Assembly: GCA_007124345.1 (NCBI GenBank)
Contig: SLFH01000217.1
Span: forward strand, 1-6,763
DNA from: Phycisphaerales bacterium
GTDB taxonomy: Bacteria; Planctomycetota; Phycisphaerae; Phycisphaerales; UBA1924
Direction: 5' to 3'
Length of the DNA stretch: 6,763 nt
The notes under the pieces: generated by a model
Seen by the model: only the letters and a program-made list of their open reading frames with translations
Databases searched by the model: none
What the model was told of the DNA's origin: nothing
Part shown: positions 1-6,763 of the stretch, in pieces
Position numbering within the stretch: the stretch's first letter is position 1
How the letters are laid out: the number at the start of each line of letters is the position of its first letter
Made by a program: the position numbers and the translations under genes

Positions 1-183
1 CGGTGCCCGCACGCCGACGGGCCGCTGGGCGAAGGGTTTGTGCAGGGCGACGCGATCGTCTGCCCGCTGCACTACTGGGAGTTTGACATCAGGACGGGCG
101 AGTACCTCGACGATCCGGAGGTCTGCGTCCGACGCTACGAGACGCGGGTTGAAGGTTCGGATGTGCTGGTGAAGGTCTGCTGA
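1..183 (+). CDS. Rieske-type [2Fe-2S] ferredoxin, 3' part only
   Basis: The gene is open at the left edge, and only its last 60 codons are present, ending in TGA at 181-183. The fragment shows both halves of a Rieske cluster-binding site. The first is Cys-Pro-His at fragment residues 2-4. The second is Cys-Pro-Leu-His at 21-24, followed by Tyr-Trp-Glu-Phe-Asp and Thr-Gly, as in small soluble Rieske ferredoxins and NirD-like proteins. These two Cys and two His residues would bind the [2Fe-2S] cluster. The tail after the second motif is short, so this is a stand-alone electron carrier and not a large dioxygenase subunit, which would continue well beyond. It lies 77 nt upstream of the sufC start on the same strand, a place where small Rieske proteins occur in SUF operons of other high-GC bacteria. 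The likely role is electron supply during Fe-S cluster assembly, which is inferred from context. NirD or a dioxygenase ferredoxin cannot be excluded without the N-terminus. Confidence 0.85.
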   Translation, partial: RCPHADGPLGEGFVQGDAIVCPLHYWEFDIRTGEYLDDPEVCVRRYETRVEGSDVLVKVC

Positions 184-195
184 GGGACGGAAGAT

Positions 196-246
196 CGGGC
201 GGACGCCCGCGGATGAAAGAACACACGAATCGGGCCGCAGGGCCCG
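196..246 (+). promoter_or_regulatory. Two GC-rich hairpins in the leader of sufC
   Basis: Two short perfect inverted repeats lie in the gap before sufC. The first pairs CGGGC (196-200) with GCCCG (205-209) around a GGAC loop. The second pairs CGGGCC (231-236) with GGCCCG (241-246) around a GCAG loop, and its last base is the first G of the sufC ribosome binding site GGAGG (246-250). Neither is followed by a T tract, so they do not look like intrinsic terminators. They could stabilise or process the mRNA, or limit ribosome access to sufC. Short GC stems also arise by chance in DNA this GC-rich, so a regulatory role is a guess. Confidence 0.3.
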
Positions 247-260
247 GAGGCAAGAGCGAC

Positions 261-1058
261 ATGCATGAACCGCTGCTGAAGATCGAGGGCCTGTGCGCCG
301 AGGCCGGGGGCGTTGAGATCCTCCGAGGTCTGGACCTCCAGGTGAACGCCGGCGAGGTGCACTCGATCATGGGCCCCAACGGCTCTGGCAAGAGCACACT
401 GGCGAAGGTGCTCGCCGGGCGCGAGGGCTACGAGGTGACCTCCGGCTCGGTGCTCTACAAGGGGCAGGACCTCCTGGAGCTCGAGCCCGACGAGCGGGCG
501 CGCGAGGGTGTCTTCCTCGCGTTCCAGTACCCCGTCGAGATCCCGGGCGTGAGCAACATGCAGTTCCTCAAGGAGTCGATCAACGCCGTGCGGACGCACA
601 GGGGACAGGAGCCTCTGGACACGGTCGGCTTCCTGGGCGAGCTGCGCGAGAAGCTGGCGGTGGTCGGCATGAACGAGCAGCTCTTGCAGCGCTCGGTGAA
701 CGAGGACTTCTCGGGCGGCGAGAAGAAGCGGTACGAGATCGTGCAGATGTCGCTCTTGGAGCCCTCGCTCTGCGTGCTCGACGAAACCGATTCGGGCCTG
801 GACATCGACGCGCTGCGCGTTGTCTCTGAGGGCATCAACCGGATGCGTTCGCCAGAGCGGGCGATGGTGCTGGTGACCCACTACCAGCGGCTCCTGAACT
901 ATGTGCAGCCCGACATCGTGCATGTGATGGTCGGGGGACGGATCGCACAATCGGGCGGAAAGGAGTTGGCGCTGCAGCTTGAGGAGCGGGGCTACGCCGA
1001 CTTCACCGGCGTCGACGACCCGGCCCAGCAGACGAACCCGCAGGAGGCATCGGCATGA
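261..1058 (+). CDS. sufC: SufC, Fe-S cluster assembly ATPase
   Basis: SufC is the cytoplasmic ABC-type ATPase of the SUF system. It binds SufB and SufD, and its ATP-driven dimerisation opens the scaffold for cluster formation. The 265-residue product has every expected motif: Walker A GPNGSGKST (38-46), Q-loop Gln89 in FQYP, the ABC signature in FSGGEKKR (150-157), Walker B ending LDE (173-175), the SufC-typical DETDSGLDIDALR (174-186) and the H-loop THYQR with His207. Length is slightly above the usual ~250, with a short extra C-terminal tail. I chose ATG 261 because GGAGG (246-250) sits 10 nt upstream and the protein then begins as SufC proteins do. An in-frame ATG at 213 would add 16 residues but has no ribosome binding site and its leader falls in a hairpin. 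The stop overlaps the sufD start by 4 bp (ATGA, 1055-1058), implying translational coupling. The residue after the signature (Tyr158) is often Asn in enterobacterial SufC, and this position appears variable. Confidence 0.97.
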   Translation: MHEPLLKIEGLCAEAGGVEILRGLDLQVNAGEVHSIMGPNGSGKSTLAKVLAGREGYEVTSGSVLYKGQDLLELEPDERAREGVFLAFQYPVEIPGVSNMQFLKESINAVRTHRGQEPLDTVGFLGELREKLAVVGMNEQLLQRSVNEDFSGGEKKRYEIVQMSLLEPSLCVLDETDSGLDIDALRVVSEGINRMRSPERAMVLVTHYQRLLNYVQPDIVHVMVGGRIAQSGGKELALQLEERGYADFTGVDDPAQQTNPQEASA

Positions 1059-2395
1059 AGGGCGCTACCGAGACTCCCCAGCACACCGCCTCGACCCTGG
1101 TCGAGCTCGTCGAGCGAGGCGGGGCCGCGATCGAGGGCGACGCCCCCTCGTGGCTGCGCGACGCGCGGGCCATGGCGATCGAGCGGGCGGCCGCCATCGG
1201 CCTGCCCGCCAAGACCGATGAGGAGTGGCGCTACACCGACCCGAAGCCGCTGCTGGAGGGGCAGTTCTCGCTGCCTCGGCCCGGCGCGCACGAGGGCGAT
1301 GATCCTTGCGAGCACATGGAGATCGAGGCTTCGGCGAGGATCGTCTTTATCGACGGTCGGCTCGCGCCCGAGCACTGCCGCCTGAGCGGGCTGCCTTCGG
1401 GCGTCGAGGTCTCGCTGGTCGGGACCGGCGAGGAGGCGGATGTTGAAGAACGGCTGGCGCCGATCGTGGCGCAGGGGATCGGCGGGGCTCGCGACGGGCT
1501 CGAAGCGCTCGGCGCTGGGCTGATCACCGGGGGCGTGTTCGTCCGTGTTGACGCCGGTGTGACGCTGGAGAAGCCGATCGTCGTCGTGTTCAGGGCGGAG
1601 GACGGCTCGCCGGTGCTGAGCGCCCCGCATATCACGCTGATCGTGGGCGAGGGGGCGCGTGCGTCGGTGATCGAGGACCACCAGGGCTCGGCGGGCGCCA
1701 CGGGGCTTACGCTCGGGCGGTCGGAAGTCCGCGTCGCCAAGGGCGCGCACGCCGAGCACGCGATGCTGCAACGCGAGGCGCCGGGGCGTCACCATGTCTC
1801 CACCCTGCGGCTGATCCAGGACGCCGAGAGCCACTTCCACAGCGACCGCATCCTGCTGGGCGGCGCCGTCACGCGCAACAACATCCACGCGACGCTGCAG
1901 GGCGAGTCGTGCGAGGCGGTCTTCAACGGGCTGTACACCCCCGAGGAACGCCAGCACCACGACAGCCACATCCGCGTCGAGCACATGGCGCCGGGGTGCA
2001 ACAGCCGCCAGTACTACCGGGGCATCCTCGCCGACCGGTCGCGGGCGGTGTTTACCGGCCGGATCTATGTGAAGGATGTCGCGCAGCAGACCGACGCGAT
2101 CCAGAGCAACTCGAATCTGCTGCTGTCGGACGCGGCGCAAGCGGTCGCTAAGCCGCAGCTTGAGATCTACGCCGACGATGTGCGTTGCACGCACGGCGCG
2201 ACGAGCGGGCAGCTCGACGCGGACGCGGAGTTTTATCTTCGCGCGCGCGGCGTGCCCGAGCGGGTCGCCAAGCTGCTGCTCCTGCAGGCGTTTGCGGGGG
2301 AGAACATCGACCGCATCGAGAACGAGGCCTTGCGCTCGACGGTGCACGCGTTGGCCGACGATCGGCTGGGCGCAGCGCTGGAACGCAACGCCTGA
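1055..2395 (+). CDS. sufD: SufD, Fe-S cluster assembly scaffold subunit
   Basis: SufD pairs with SufB and SufC to form the SufBC2D scaffold on which nascent Fe-S clusters are built, and it is needed for iron entry. The 446-residue product has the N-terminal EEWRYTD box (56-62) common in SufD. A central beta-helix region follows with VEHMAPGCNSRQYYRGIL (308-325) and a GRIYVKDVAQQTDAIQSN segment (335-352). The conserved C-terminal core has PQLEIYADDV (367-376), CTHGAT (378-383, with the conserved Cys378 and His380) and FYLRARG (393-399). SufB and SufD share this core. SufD is favoured by the EWRYTD N-terminus and by the position right after sufC. The start ATG overlaps the sufC stop, and AGGAGG (1042-1047) lies 7 nt upstream. 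Length is close to that of other SufD proteins. No frameshift or truncation is seen. The adjacent sseA start is 32 nt after the stop. Confidence 0.95.
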   Translation: MKGATETPQHTASTLVELVERGGAAIEGDAPSWLRDARAMAIERAAAIGLPAKTDEEWRYTDPKPLLEGQFSLPRPGAHEGDDPCEHMEIEASARIVFIDGRLAPEHCRLSGLPSGVEVSLVGTGEEADVEERLAPIVAQGIGGARDGLEALGAGLITGGVFVRVDAGVTLEKPIVVVFRAEDGSPVLSAPHITLIVGEGARASVIEDHQGSAGATGLTLGRSEVRVAKGAHAEHAMLQREAPGRHHVSTLRLIQDAESHFHSDRILLGGAVTRNNIHATLQGESCEAVFNGLYTPEERQHHDSHIRVEHMAPGCNSRQYYRGILADRSRAVFTGRIYVKDVAQQTDAIQSNSNLLLSDAAQAVAKPQLEIYADDVRCTHGATSGQLDADAEFYLRARGVPERVAKLLLLQAFAGENIDRIENEALRSTVHALADDRLGAALERNA

Positions 2396-2427
2396 GATCG
2401 GCGGGGCGGGCGGGAAGAAGGGCACAC

Positions 2428-3291
2428 ATGAGCGAATACGCCAACCCGGAACGACTTGTCTCGACGGACTGGGTCGACAAAAGGCGCGGTGATCTCGGCA
2501 GCGTCCGCATCGTCGAATCCAACGAGGATGTGCTGCTGTACGACACCGGGCACATCCCCGGGGCCGTCAAGGTCGACTGGCACAACGACCTTCAGCACCC
2601 GGTCCTGCGCGACTACATCACGCCCGAGATGTTCGCAAAGCTCTGCTCGCGCCTGGGCATCGGCCCCGACACCACGGTCGTGTTCTACGGCGACAAGAGC
2701 AACTGGTGGGCCGCCTACGCCCTCTGGGTCTTCACCATGTTCGGGCACGAGAAGTGCGTGCTGATGAACGGCGGGCGAAAGAAATGGCAGGATGAGGGCC
2801 GGCCGATGACGACCGACAAGCCCGACCTGCCCGCCAAGGACTACCCCACGCCGGCGATCAATTTTTCGAACCGGGCGTTCAGAGACGATGTGCTGCGGTA
2901 CAGCCGCGAGCGAGGGCCGCTGATCGATGTGCGTTCGCCGGGCGAGTTCACCGGTGAGCTGACGCACATGCCCGATTATCCGCAGGAGGGGGCGCAGCGG
3001 GGCGGGCATGTGCCCGGGGCCGACAATGTGCCCTGGGCGCGTGCGGCCAACGAGGACGGGACCTTCAAAAGCCGCGAGGAACTCGAGGAGATCTACCTCG
3101 GCGAGGCGGGGCTGAGCCCGGGCGACGATGTGATCGCGTACTGCCGCATCGGGGAGCGGTCGAGCCACACCTGGTTCGTGCTCAAGCACCTGCTGGGGTT
3201 CCCGCGCGTGCGGAACTACGACGGCTCGTGGACCGAGTGGGGCAACCTCGTCGGCATGCCGATCGAGACGGGGCCTGGCAAGAAGACCTGA
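2428..3291 (+). CDS. sseA: SseA-type thiosulfate sulfurtransferase (tandem rhodanese)
   Basis: This is a cytoplasmic two-domain rhodanese that moves sulfane sulfur from a donor such as thiosulfate to a thiophilic acceptor through a cysteine persulfide. The 287-residue product has an N-terminal, catalytically silent domain (about 8-125) containing GHIPGAVKVDWH (41-52) and a YGDKSNWWA loop (87-95) where Asp89 replaces the active-site Cys. The C-terminal domain (about 148-280) has IDVRSPGEFTG (166-176), GHVPGA (193-198) and the active loop CRIGERS (239-245) with catalytic Cys239. It then has SSHTWFVLKHLLG and NYDGSWTEWGN. The loop and flanks match the actinobacterial SseA/CysA2 type and not E. 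coli 3-mercaptopyruvate sulfurtransferase, whose loop is CGSGVTA. The start is ATG 2428, with GAAGG (2417-2421) 6 nt upstream. The frame is open back to 2185 but only as a shadow of sufD. It sits between sufD and sufE, which suggests it hands sulfur to SufE. The physiological donor cannot be read from sequence. Confidence 0.93.
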   Translation: MSEYANPERLVSTDWVDKRRGDLGSVRIVESNEDVLLYDTGHIPGAVKVDWHNDLQHPVLRDYITPEMFAKLCSRLGIGPDTTVVFYGDKSNWWAAYALWVFTMFGHEKCVLMNGGRKKWQDEGRPMTTDKPDLPAKDYPTPAINFSNRAFRDDVLRYSRERGPLIDVRSPGEFTGELTHMPDYPQEGAQRGGHVPGADNVPWARAANEDGTFKSREELEEIYLGEAGLSPGDDVIAYCRIGERSSHTWFVLKHLLGFPRVRNYDGSWTEWGNLVGMPIETGPGKKT

Positions 3292-3307
3292 ACCTACGAT
3301 TGCGCCA

Positions 3308-3775
3308 GTGAGCAAGCTCGACGACATCATCTCGACCTTCCGCTCGTTCGAGGGCGAGATGCGCCTGCAGGTGCTGCTCGACTACGCCAACGGTCTGCCC
3401 AAGCCGCCGCCCGAGTTGATGGCCACGATCGGCAAGGATGACGCCGCCCGCGTGCACGAGTGCATGACGCCGGTTTGGCTCTGGGTGGTGCCGGGCGAGG
3501 GCGGCGAGGGTGGAAAGTCGGTGAAGCTGTTCGTCCATGTGGGCGAGGAAGCGCCGACGGTGCGGGGCGTGCTCTCGGTGATCGTGCACGCCTACGAAGG
3601 CGCGACGGCGGACGAGATCGCAGCCATGCCCGAGGACCTCATCGAACGCCTCGGCCTGAGCCCGGTGTTGCGGATGAACCGCGTGATCGGGCTGCACGCG
3701 ATGATCAAGAGGATCAAACGCGAGACGGCGGCGCACGCCGCGAACGCAACGGAAGCACCGGAGGCCGGCCGATGA
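3308..3775 (+). CDS. sufE: SufE, sulfur-acceptor protein for Fe-S assembly
   Basis: SufE takes persulfide sulfur, classically from the cysteine desulfurase SufS, on a reactive cysteine and passes it to SufB. The 155-residue product shows family features in order: an N-terminal helix DDIISTF (5-11), LDYANGLPKPPPEL (24-37), and the active-site segment VHECMTPVWLWV (49-60) with the candidate persulfide Cys52. APTVRGVLSVI (82-92) and a C-terminal helix GLSPVLRMNRVIGLHAMIKRIK (116-137) follow. The Cys environment (E-C-x-T/S-P) is closer to actinobacterial SufE-like proteins than to the GCQS of E. coli SufE. Start is GTG 3308, 16 nt after the sseA stop. It gives a family-like N-terminus but has no clear ribosome binding site. 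The next in-frame ATG (residue 18) would remove the first helix. The product runs into sufT with an ATGA overlap. No sufS is in the window, so its desulfurase partner must lie elsewhere, or sulfur may come from SseA (inference). Confidence 0.92.
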   Translation: MSKLDDIISTFRSFEGEMRLQVLLDYANGLPKPPPELMATIGKDDAARVHECMTPVWLWVVPGEGGEGGKSVKLFVHVGEEAPTVRGVLSVIVHAYEGATADEIAAMPEDLIERLGLSPVLRMNRVIGLHAMIKRIKRETAAHAANATEAPEAGR

Positions 3776-4170
3776 GCGAGAGCACAAACGAACTCCGGGA
3801 CCGTGTGATCGCGGCGATCCGCAAGGTGCACGACCCGGAGATCCCCGTCAACATCTACGACCTCGGGCTGATCTACGAGCTGACGCTCGAAGGCGACAAG
3901 CTCCGCGTGAAGATGACGCTGACAGCCCCGAACTGCCCCGTCGCCGACCAGATCGTGGCCGATGTCGCCAAGGCCGTGCGGGGCGTTGAGGGCGTTGGCG
4001 AGGCGGAGGTCGACCTCGTGTTCGACCCGCCCTGGTCGCCGGCAAAGATGACCGATGTCGGACGGCTGGAGCTCTTGGCGATGGGCGTCGACCCGGACCG
4101 GGCCAAGGACTCGCTCGCCTCGCGCCCGACGGGGCTGACCGTCGGGCGGCGAAAGCCCGGGACGCACTGA
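3772..4170 (+). CDS. sufT: SufT-like DUF59/MIP18 Fe-S maturation protein
   Basis: This 132-residue cytoplasmic protein belongs to the DUF59 (MIP18/PaaD-like) family. Members act as accessory factors in maturing Fe-S proteins and often lie in SUF operons as sufT. Motifs are DPEIPVNIYDLGLIY (21-35), TAPNCP (51-56) with the conserved Cys55, a GVGEAEVDLVFDPPW stretch (75-88) and WSPAKMTD (88-95). The domain covers about residues 7-108. The last 25 residues are a basic tail (SRPTGLTVGRRKPGTH at 117-132) that I do not recognise. Start is ATG 3772, overlapping the sufE stop as ATGA, with GGAGG (3760-3764) 7 nt upstream. It is the last gene of the operon, ending 11 bp from the convergent asd stop. 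Other DUF59 proteins work in phenylacetate degradation (PaaD), but the neighbours favour the SUF role. Confidence 0.9.
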   Translation: MSESTNELRDRVIAAIRKVHDPEIPVNIYDLGLIYELTLEGDKLRVKMTLTAPNCPVADQIVADVAKAVRGVEGVGEAEVDLVFDPPWSPAKMTDVGRLELLAMGVDPDRAKDSLASRPTGLTVGRRKPGTH

Positions 4171-4181
4171 ACGAAACGCGC

Positions 4182-5297
4182 TCACTCGCGACGCTCGATG
4201 AGCAGGCAAAGGTTCTGCAGCGCGTTCCACGCGGCGCCCTTGAGCAATTGATCTCCGGCCGCGACGAAGCGGACCTCCGAGCCTCCGTCGCCCGGCGACT
4301 CGCGCACCACGACGCGGCCCGCGAGCACATCGCAGCGTTTGGTCGCGCTCCTTGCGTCGGGTCCTGAATCTGTCAACACCACGCCGGGTGAGGCGGCGAT
4401 CGCCTCTTCGGCCTCCTGCTTTGTGCACGGGCGACGCGTGCGGAGACGCACGACGACGAGGTGGGATCGCAGCGTCGGGACGCGGAGGCAGCACGCGTTT
4501 GTCCAAGGCTCAGCGTCGTTCCAGATGCGTGCGGTTTCGTGCTGGAACTTGCGTTCTTCGGTGCAGAGCCCGTCTCCGTCGAGGGCGGATTCGTGCGGGT
4601 AGGCGTTGAAGGCGAGGGTTCGGGCGGAGGCCCCGACCTCATAAGAACCGCCTCCGAGCGTCGCGCGTGTCTGCCCGATCAGCGAGCGCATGGCGTCGAG
4701 CCCTGCGCCGGAGAACGCCTGCTGGGAGGTGATTTCTATGGAGCGCACGCCGTAGGCCCGTCGCAGACCTTCGCAAGCAGTCAGGGCGATGGTGGTCGTG
4801 CAGTTGGGCGAGGCGATGATGCGGTCGTCGGCGTTGAGCGCCCAAGGATTCACCTCGGGGATCACCAGCGGCACGCTGTGACGCAACGCCGACGAGTTGT
4901 CGCTGACCAGCAAGCCCCGTGCGGCGAGGGCGGGGGCGAGGCGAAGTGAAACCTCGGCGGGTGTCGCGAGGATCGCCGCGTCGGCGTCGAGGCGGTCCGA
5001 TGCTTCGTGCACGACGAAGCGTTGGCCGCAGATATCGAGCGCTCGCCCCGCCGATTGGGCGGACCCTGCCGCGATCACGCGATCTGGATCGACGCCCACC
5101 TCGGCGAGGAGCGCGAGCGCTTCGAGCCCGACAGCGCCCGAGGCCCCCACCACCGCGATCCTGCGGCCTTCGAGTCGTTCGCGGAGCCATGCCGCTCGTT
5201 GCAAACCGAGCCGCTCTCCGGGTGAACCGGGCATGAGCGATTCGATGCTCGGACAGCTCGCGGCTTGCGGGTTTTGCGCTCTTGTGACCGTGCTCAT
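4182..5297 (-). CDS. asd: Aspartate-semialdehyde dehydrogenase, N-terminally extended
   Basis: Asd reduces L-aspartyl 4-phosphate with NADPH to L-aspartate 4-semialdehyde, the branch point to lysine, threonine and methionine. The 371-residue product has a Rossmann nucleotide loop GASGAVG (51-57), SDNSSALR (132-139), PEVNP (147-151), the active-site SPNCTTT (163-169) with catalytic Cys166, and QQAFSGAG (192-199) with substrate-binding Gln193. RVPTLRSH (272-279) follows, with catalytic His279, then KGAAWNALQ (353-361). The family usually starts only a few residues before the Rossmann strand, but here about 46 residues precede it, giving a longer than usual protein. ATG 5297 is preferred because it overlaps the metX stop (ATGA, 5297-5294) and has AAGG 9 nt upstream. 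A second ATG (residue 22, position 5234) has no ribosome binding site and still leaves an extension. It is the last gene of the metY-metX-asd operon. The frame stays open upstream through metX, but that stretch is a shadow. Confidence 0.94.
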   Translation of the reverse strand: MSTVTRAQNPQAASCPSIESLMPGSPGERLGLQRAAWLRERLEGRRIAVVGASGAVGLEALALLAEVGVDPDRVIAAGSAQSAGRALDICGQRFVVHEASDRLDADAAILATPAEVSLRLAPALAARGLLVSDNSSALRHSVPLVIPEVNPWALNADDRIIASPNCTTTIALTACEGLRRAYGVRSIEITSQQAFSGAGLDAMRSLIGQTRATLGGGSYEVGASARTLAFNAYPHESALDGDGLCTEERKFQHETARIWNDAEPWTNACCLRVPTLRSHLVVVRLRTRRPCTKQEAEEAIAASPGVVLTDSGPDARSATKRCDVLAGRVVVRESPGDGGSEVRFVAAGDQLLKGAAWNALQNLCLLIERRE

Positions 5298-6444
5298 CGC
5301 GTCCAGCCTTTTGCGAAGTCGCCGACGATGCGCGAGAGGTGGTCGCTGGGCAGGAGGAAGGCGTCGTGCCCGTCGCCCGAGTGGACGAGCTCCGCCCTTG
5401 TGCGCACGCCCGCGGCCTTGGCCAGGTGCGAGAGCTCCAGCGACAGATGGGGCGGAAAGAGCCAGTCGGAGCTGAACCCGACCGTGAGCAGGTCGCCCTT
5501 GAACCGGCGCAGCGCCTCGCAGAGCGAGCGGCCCTCGCCCGCGTCGTAGGTGTCCATGGCGCGGGTGAGGAGGATGTAGCTGTTGGCGTCGAACCGTTTT
5601 GCGAATCGTTCGGCCCGCTCGTCGAGGTAACGCTCGACGAGGTAGCGGTCGCCGTTGGTCGTGCGGTGGCGCCCGAAGCGGCGGTCGAGGGAGCCGGGGC
5701 TGCGGTAGGTCAGGTGTGCGAGGCGCCGGGCGACGCCGAGGCCGTCCGATGGCGGGTCGTCTTGCGGGTAGTCGCCGCCCTTGAACTTCGGGTCTGCGAG
5801 GATGGCCGCACGCCCGACCTCGTTGAAGGCGATGCCCTGGGCGTCGAGCCGTGTTCCGGCGGCGATGACGCCCGCGGCCCGGACCCGCTCGGGGAAACGC
5901 AGCGCCCATTCCAGCGCCTGGAATCCCCCGATCGATCCGCCGAGCACGGTGATCGGGCGTGAGACGCCGATCGCATCGAGGAGCCGGGACTGGGCTTCGA
6001 CGATGTCGCCGATGGTGACCTGCCCGAAGCGCGGGCCGTAGGGGACGCCGGTGGAGGGATCGACGCTCGCGGGCCCGGTCGAGCCGGCACACCCCCCGAG
6101 GACATTGGCGCAGACGACGGTGTGCCTGCGCGTGTCGATGGCTCGGCCGGGGCCGACGATGGTCTCCCACCACCCGCGCCGGGCGGGGTCGCGCCCGAGC
6201 GGATCGGCCGACGCCTCGCCCGCATGCTCGGCTCGGGCGACATGGCTGTCGCCGGTGAGGGCATGGCAGACCAGGACGACGCTTTCCGCCTCGTGCGGCG
6301 GCTTGGGCCCGAAGACCTCGTAGGTGAGCGAGGCGTCTTCGAGCTCGCCGCCCCGTTCGAACTGGAGCGGGTTGTCCGGCGATGCGATGCGTCGGGTCGC
6401 GCAGGTCCAGCCGGGCAAGGTTGATGCGGTTTGCAGGATGGTGC

Positions 6445-6448
<4 letters not shown>
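5294..6448 (-). CDS. metX: Homoserine O-acyltransferase (MetX)
   Basis: MetX is a cytoplasmic alpha/beta-hydrolase-fold enzyme that transfers an acyl group, normally acetyl from acetyl-CoA, to the hydroxyl of L-homoserine in methionine synthesis. The 384-residue product has HALTGDSHV (62-70), NVLGGCAGSTGPAS (115-128), and the nucleophile elbow GGSIGGFQALEW (170-181) with Ser172. The remaining triad members are Asp328 in SSDWLFPP (326-333) and His361 in GDGHDAF (358-364). In many MetX proteins the elbow reads GGSMGG with Met after Ser. Here it is Ile, a mild change. Length is normal. Start is ATG 6448, overlapping the metY stop (ATGA), with GGAGG on the minus strand at 6463-6459, 10 nt upstream. 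Acetyl and succinyl donors cannot be told apart reliably by eye. The metY neighbour, whose substrate is O-acetylhomoserine, supports acetyl. Confidence 0.95.

Positions 6449-6763
<315 letters not shown>

Noticed and set aside
213..260. Upstream ATG at 213 as the sufC start
   Set aside because: It has no ribosome binding site, its leader lies in a hairpin, and the extra 16 residues do not look like SufC. ATG 261 has GGAGG at good spacing.
992..2425. Long open frame of 477 codons on the minus strand opposite sufD
   Set aside because: It mirrors the sufD coding region, its product is rich in Arg/Ala/Pro low-complexity sequence with no recognisable domain, and long antisense frames are expected in DNA this GC-rich.
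2233..3330. 365-codon open frame on the minus strand opposite sseA
   Set aside because: It is a shadow of the well-supported sseA gene and has no domain or convincing start site.
4143..4159. CGGGC/GCCCG inverted repeat with a 7-nt loop near the end of sufT as a terminator
   Set aside because: The stem is only 5 bp, lies within the coding sequence and is not followed by a T tract.

Overview
The window comes from a GC-rich bacterium (roughly two thirds G+C by eye) with densely packed genes on both strands. It holds two operons that converge near position 4176. The gene set fits a high-GC aerobe. The SUF layout with a Rieske ferredoxin and an SseA-SufE pair resembles that of Actinobacteria and of some Planctomycetota such as Phycisphaerae. 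I cannot fix the phylum from sequence alone, so this is a weak inference.

Plus strand, 1-4170, is an iron-sulfur cluster assembly (SUF) operon entered partway through. In order it carries the 3' end of a Rieske-type [2Fe-2S] ferredoxin, sufC (ABC-type ATPase), sufD (scaffold partner), a two-domain rhodanese sulfurtransferase of the SseA type, sufE (sulfur acceptor/transfer protein) and sufT (DUF59/MIP18-like maturation factor). Two junctions are 4-bp ATGA overlaps (sufC/sufD and sufE/sufT). The others are gaps of 77 nt or less. No cysteine desulfurase (sufS) and no sufB lie in the window. sufB would be expected upstream of position 1 or elsewhere.

Minus strand, 6763-4182, is a methionine/aspartate-pathway operon, also entered partway through. 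It is transcribed metY (3' end only, O-acetylhomoserine sulfhydrylase), then metX (homoserine O-acyltransferase), then asd (aspartate-semialdehyde dehydrogenase with an N-terminal extension). Both junctions are ATGA overlaps, so translation is probably coupled. Asd makes the precursor of homoserine, MetX activates homoserine, and MetY adds sulfide to give homocysteine.

The two operons end tail to tail only 11 bp apart, with no recognisable intrinsic terminator between them. Both use reduced or activated sulfur, one for Fe-S clusters and one for methionine. No promoter is visible because both operon starts lie outside the window. No tRNA, rRNA, mobile element or CRISPR array was seen.

The right end carries a 40-base G run inside the metY reading frame. 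It is more likely a sequencing or assembly artefact than real coding sequence. Nothing here is a clearly new system. The points most worth a second look are the sulfurtransferase-SufE pair inside the SUF operon, the hairpins before sufC, the extended Asd and the poly-G tract.
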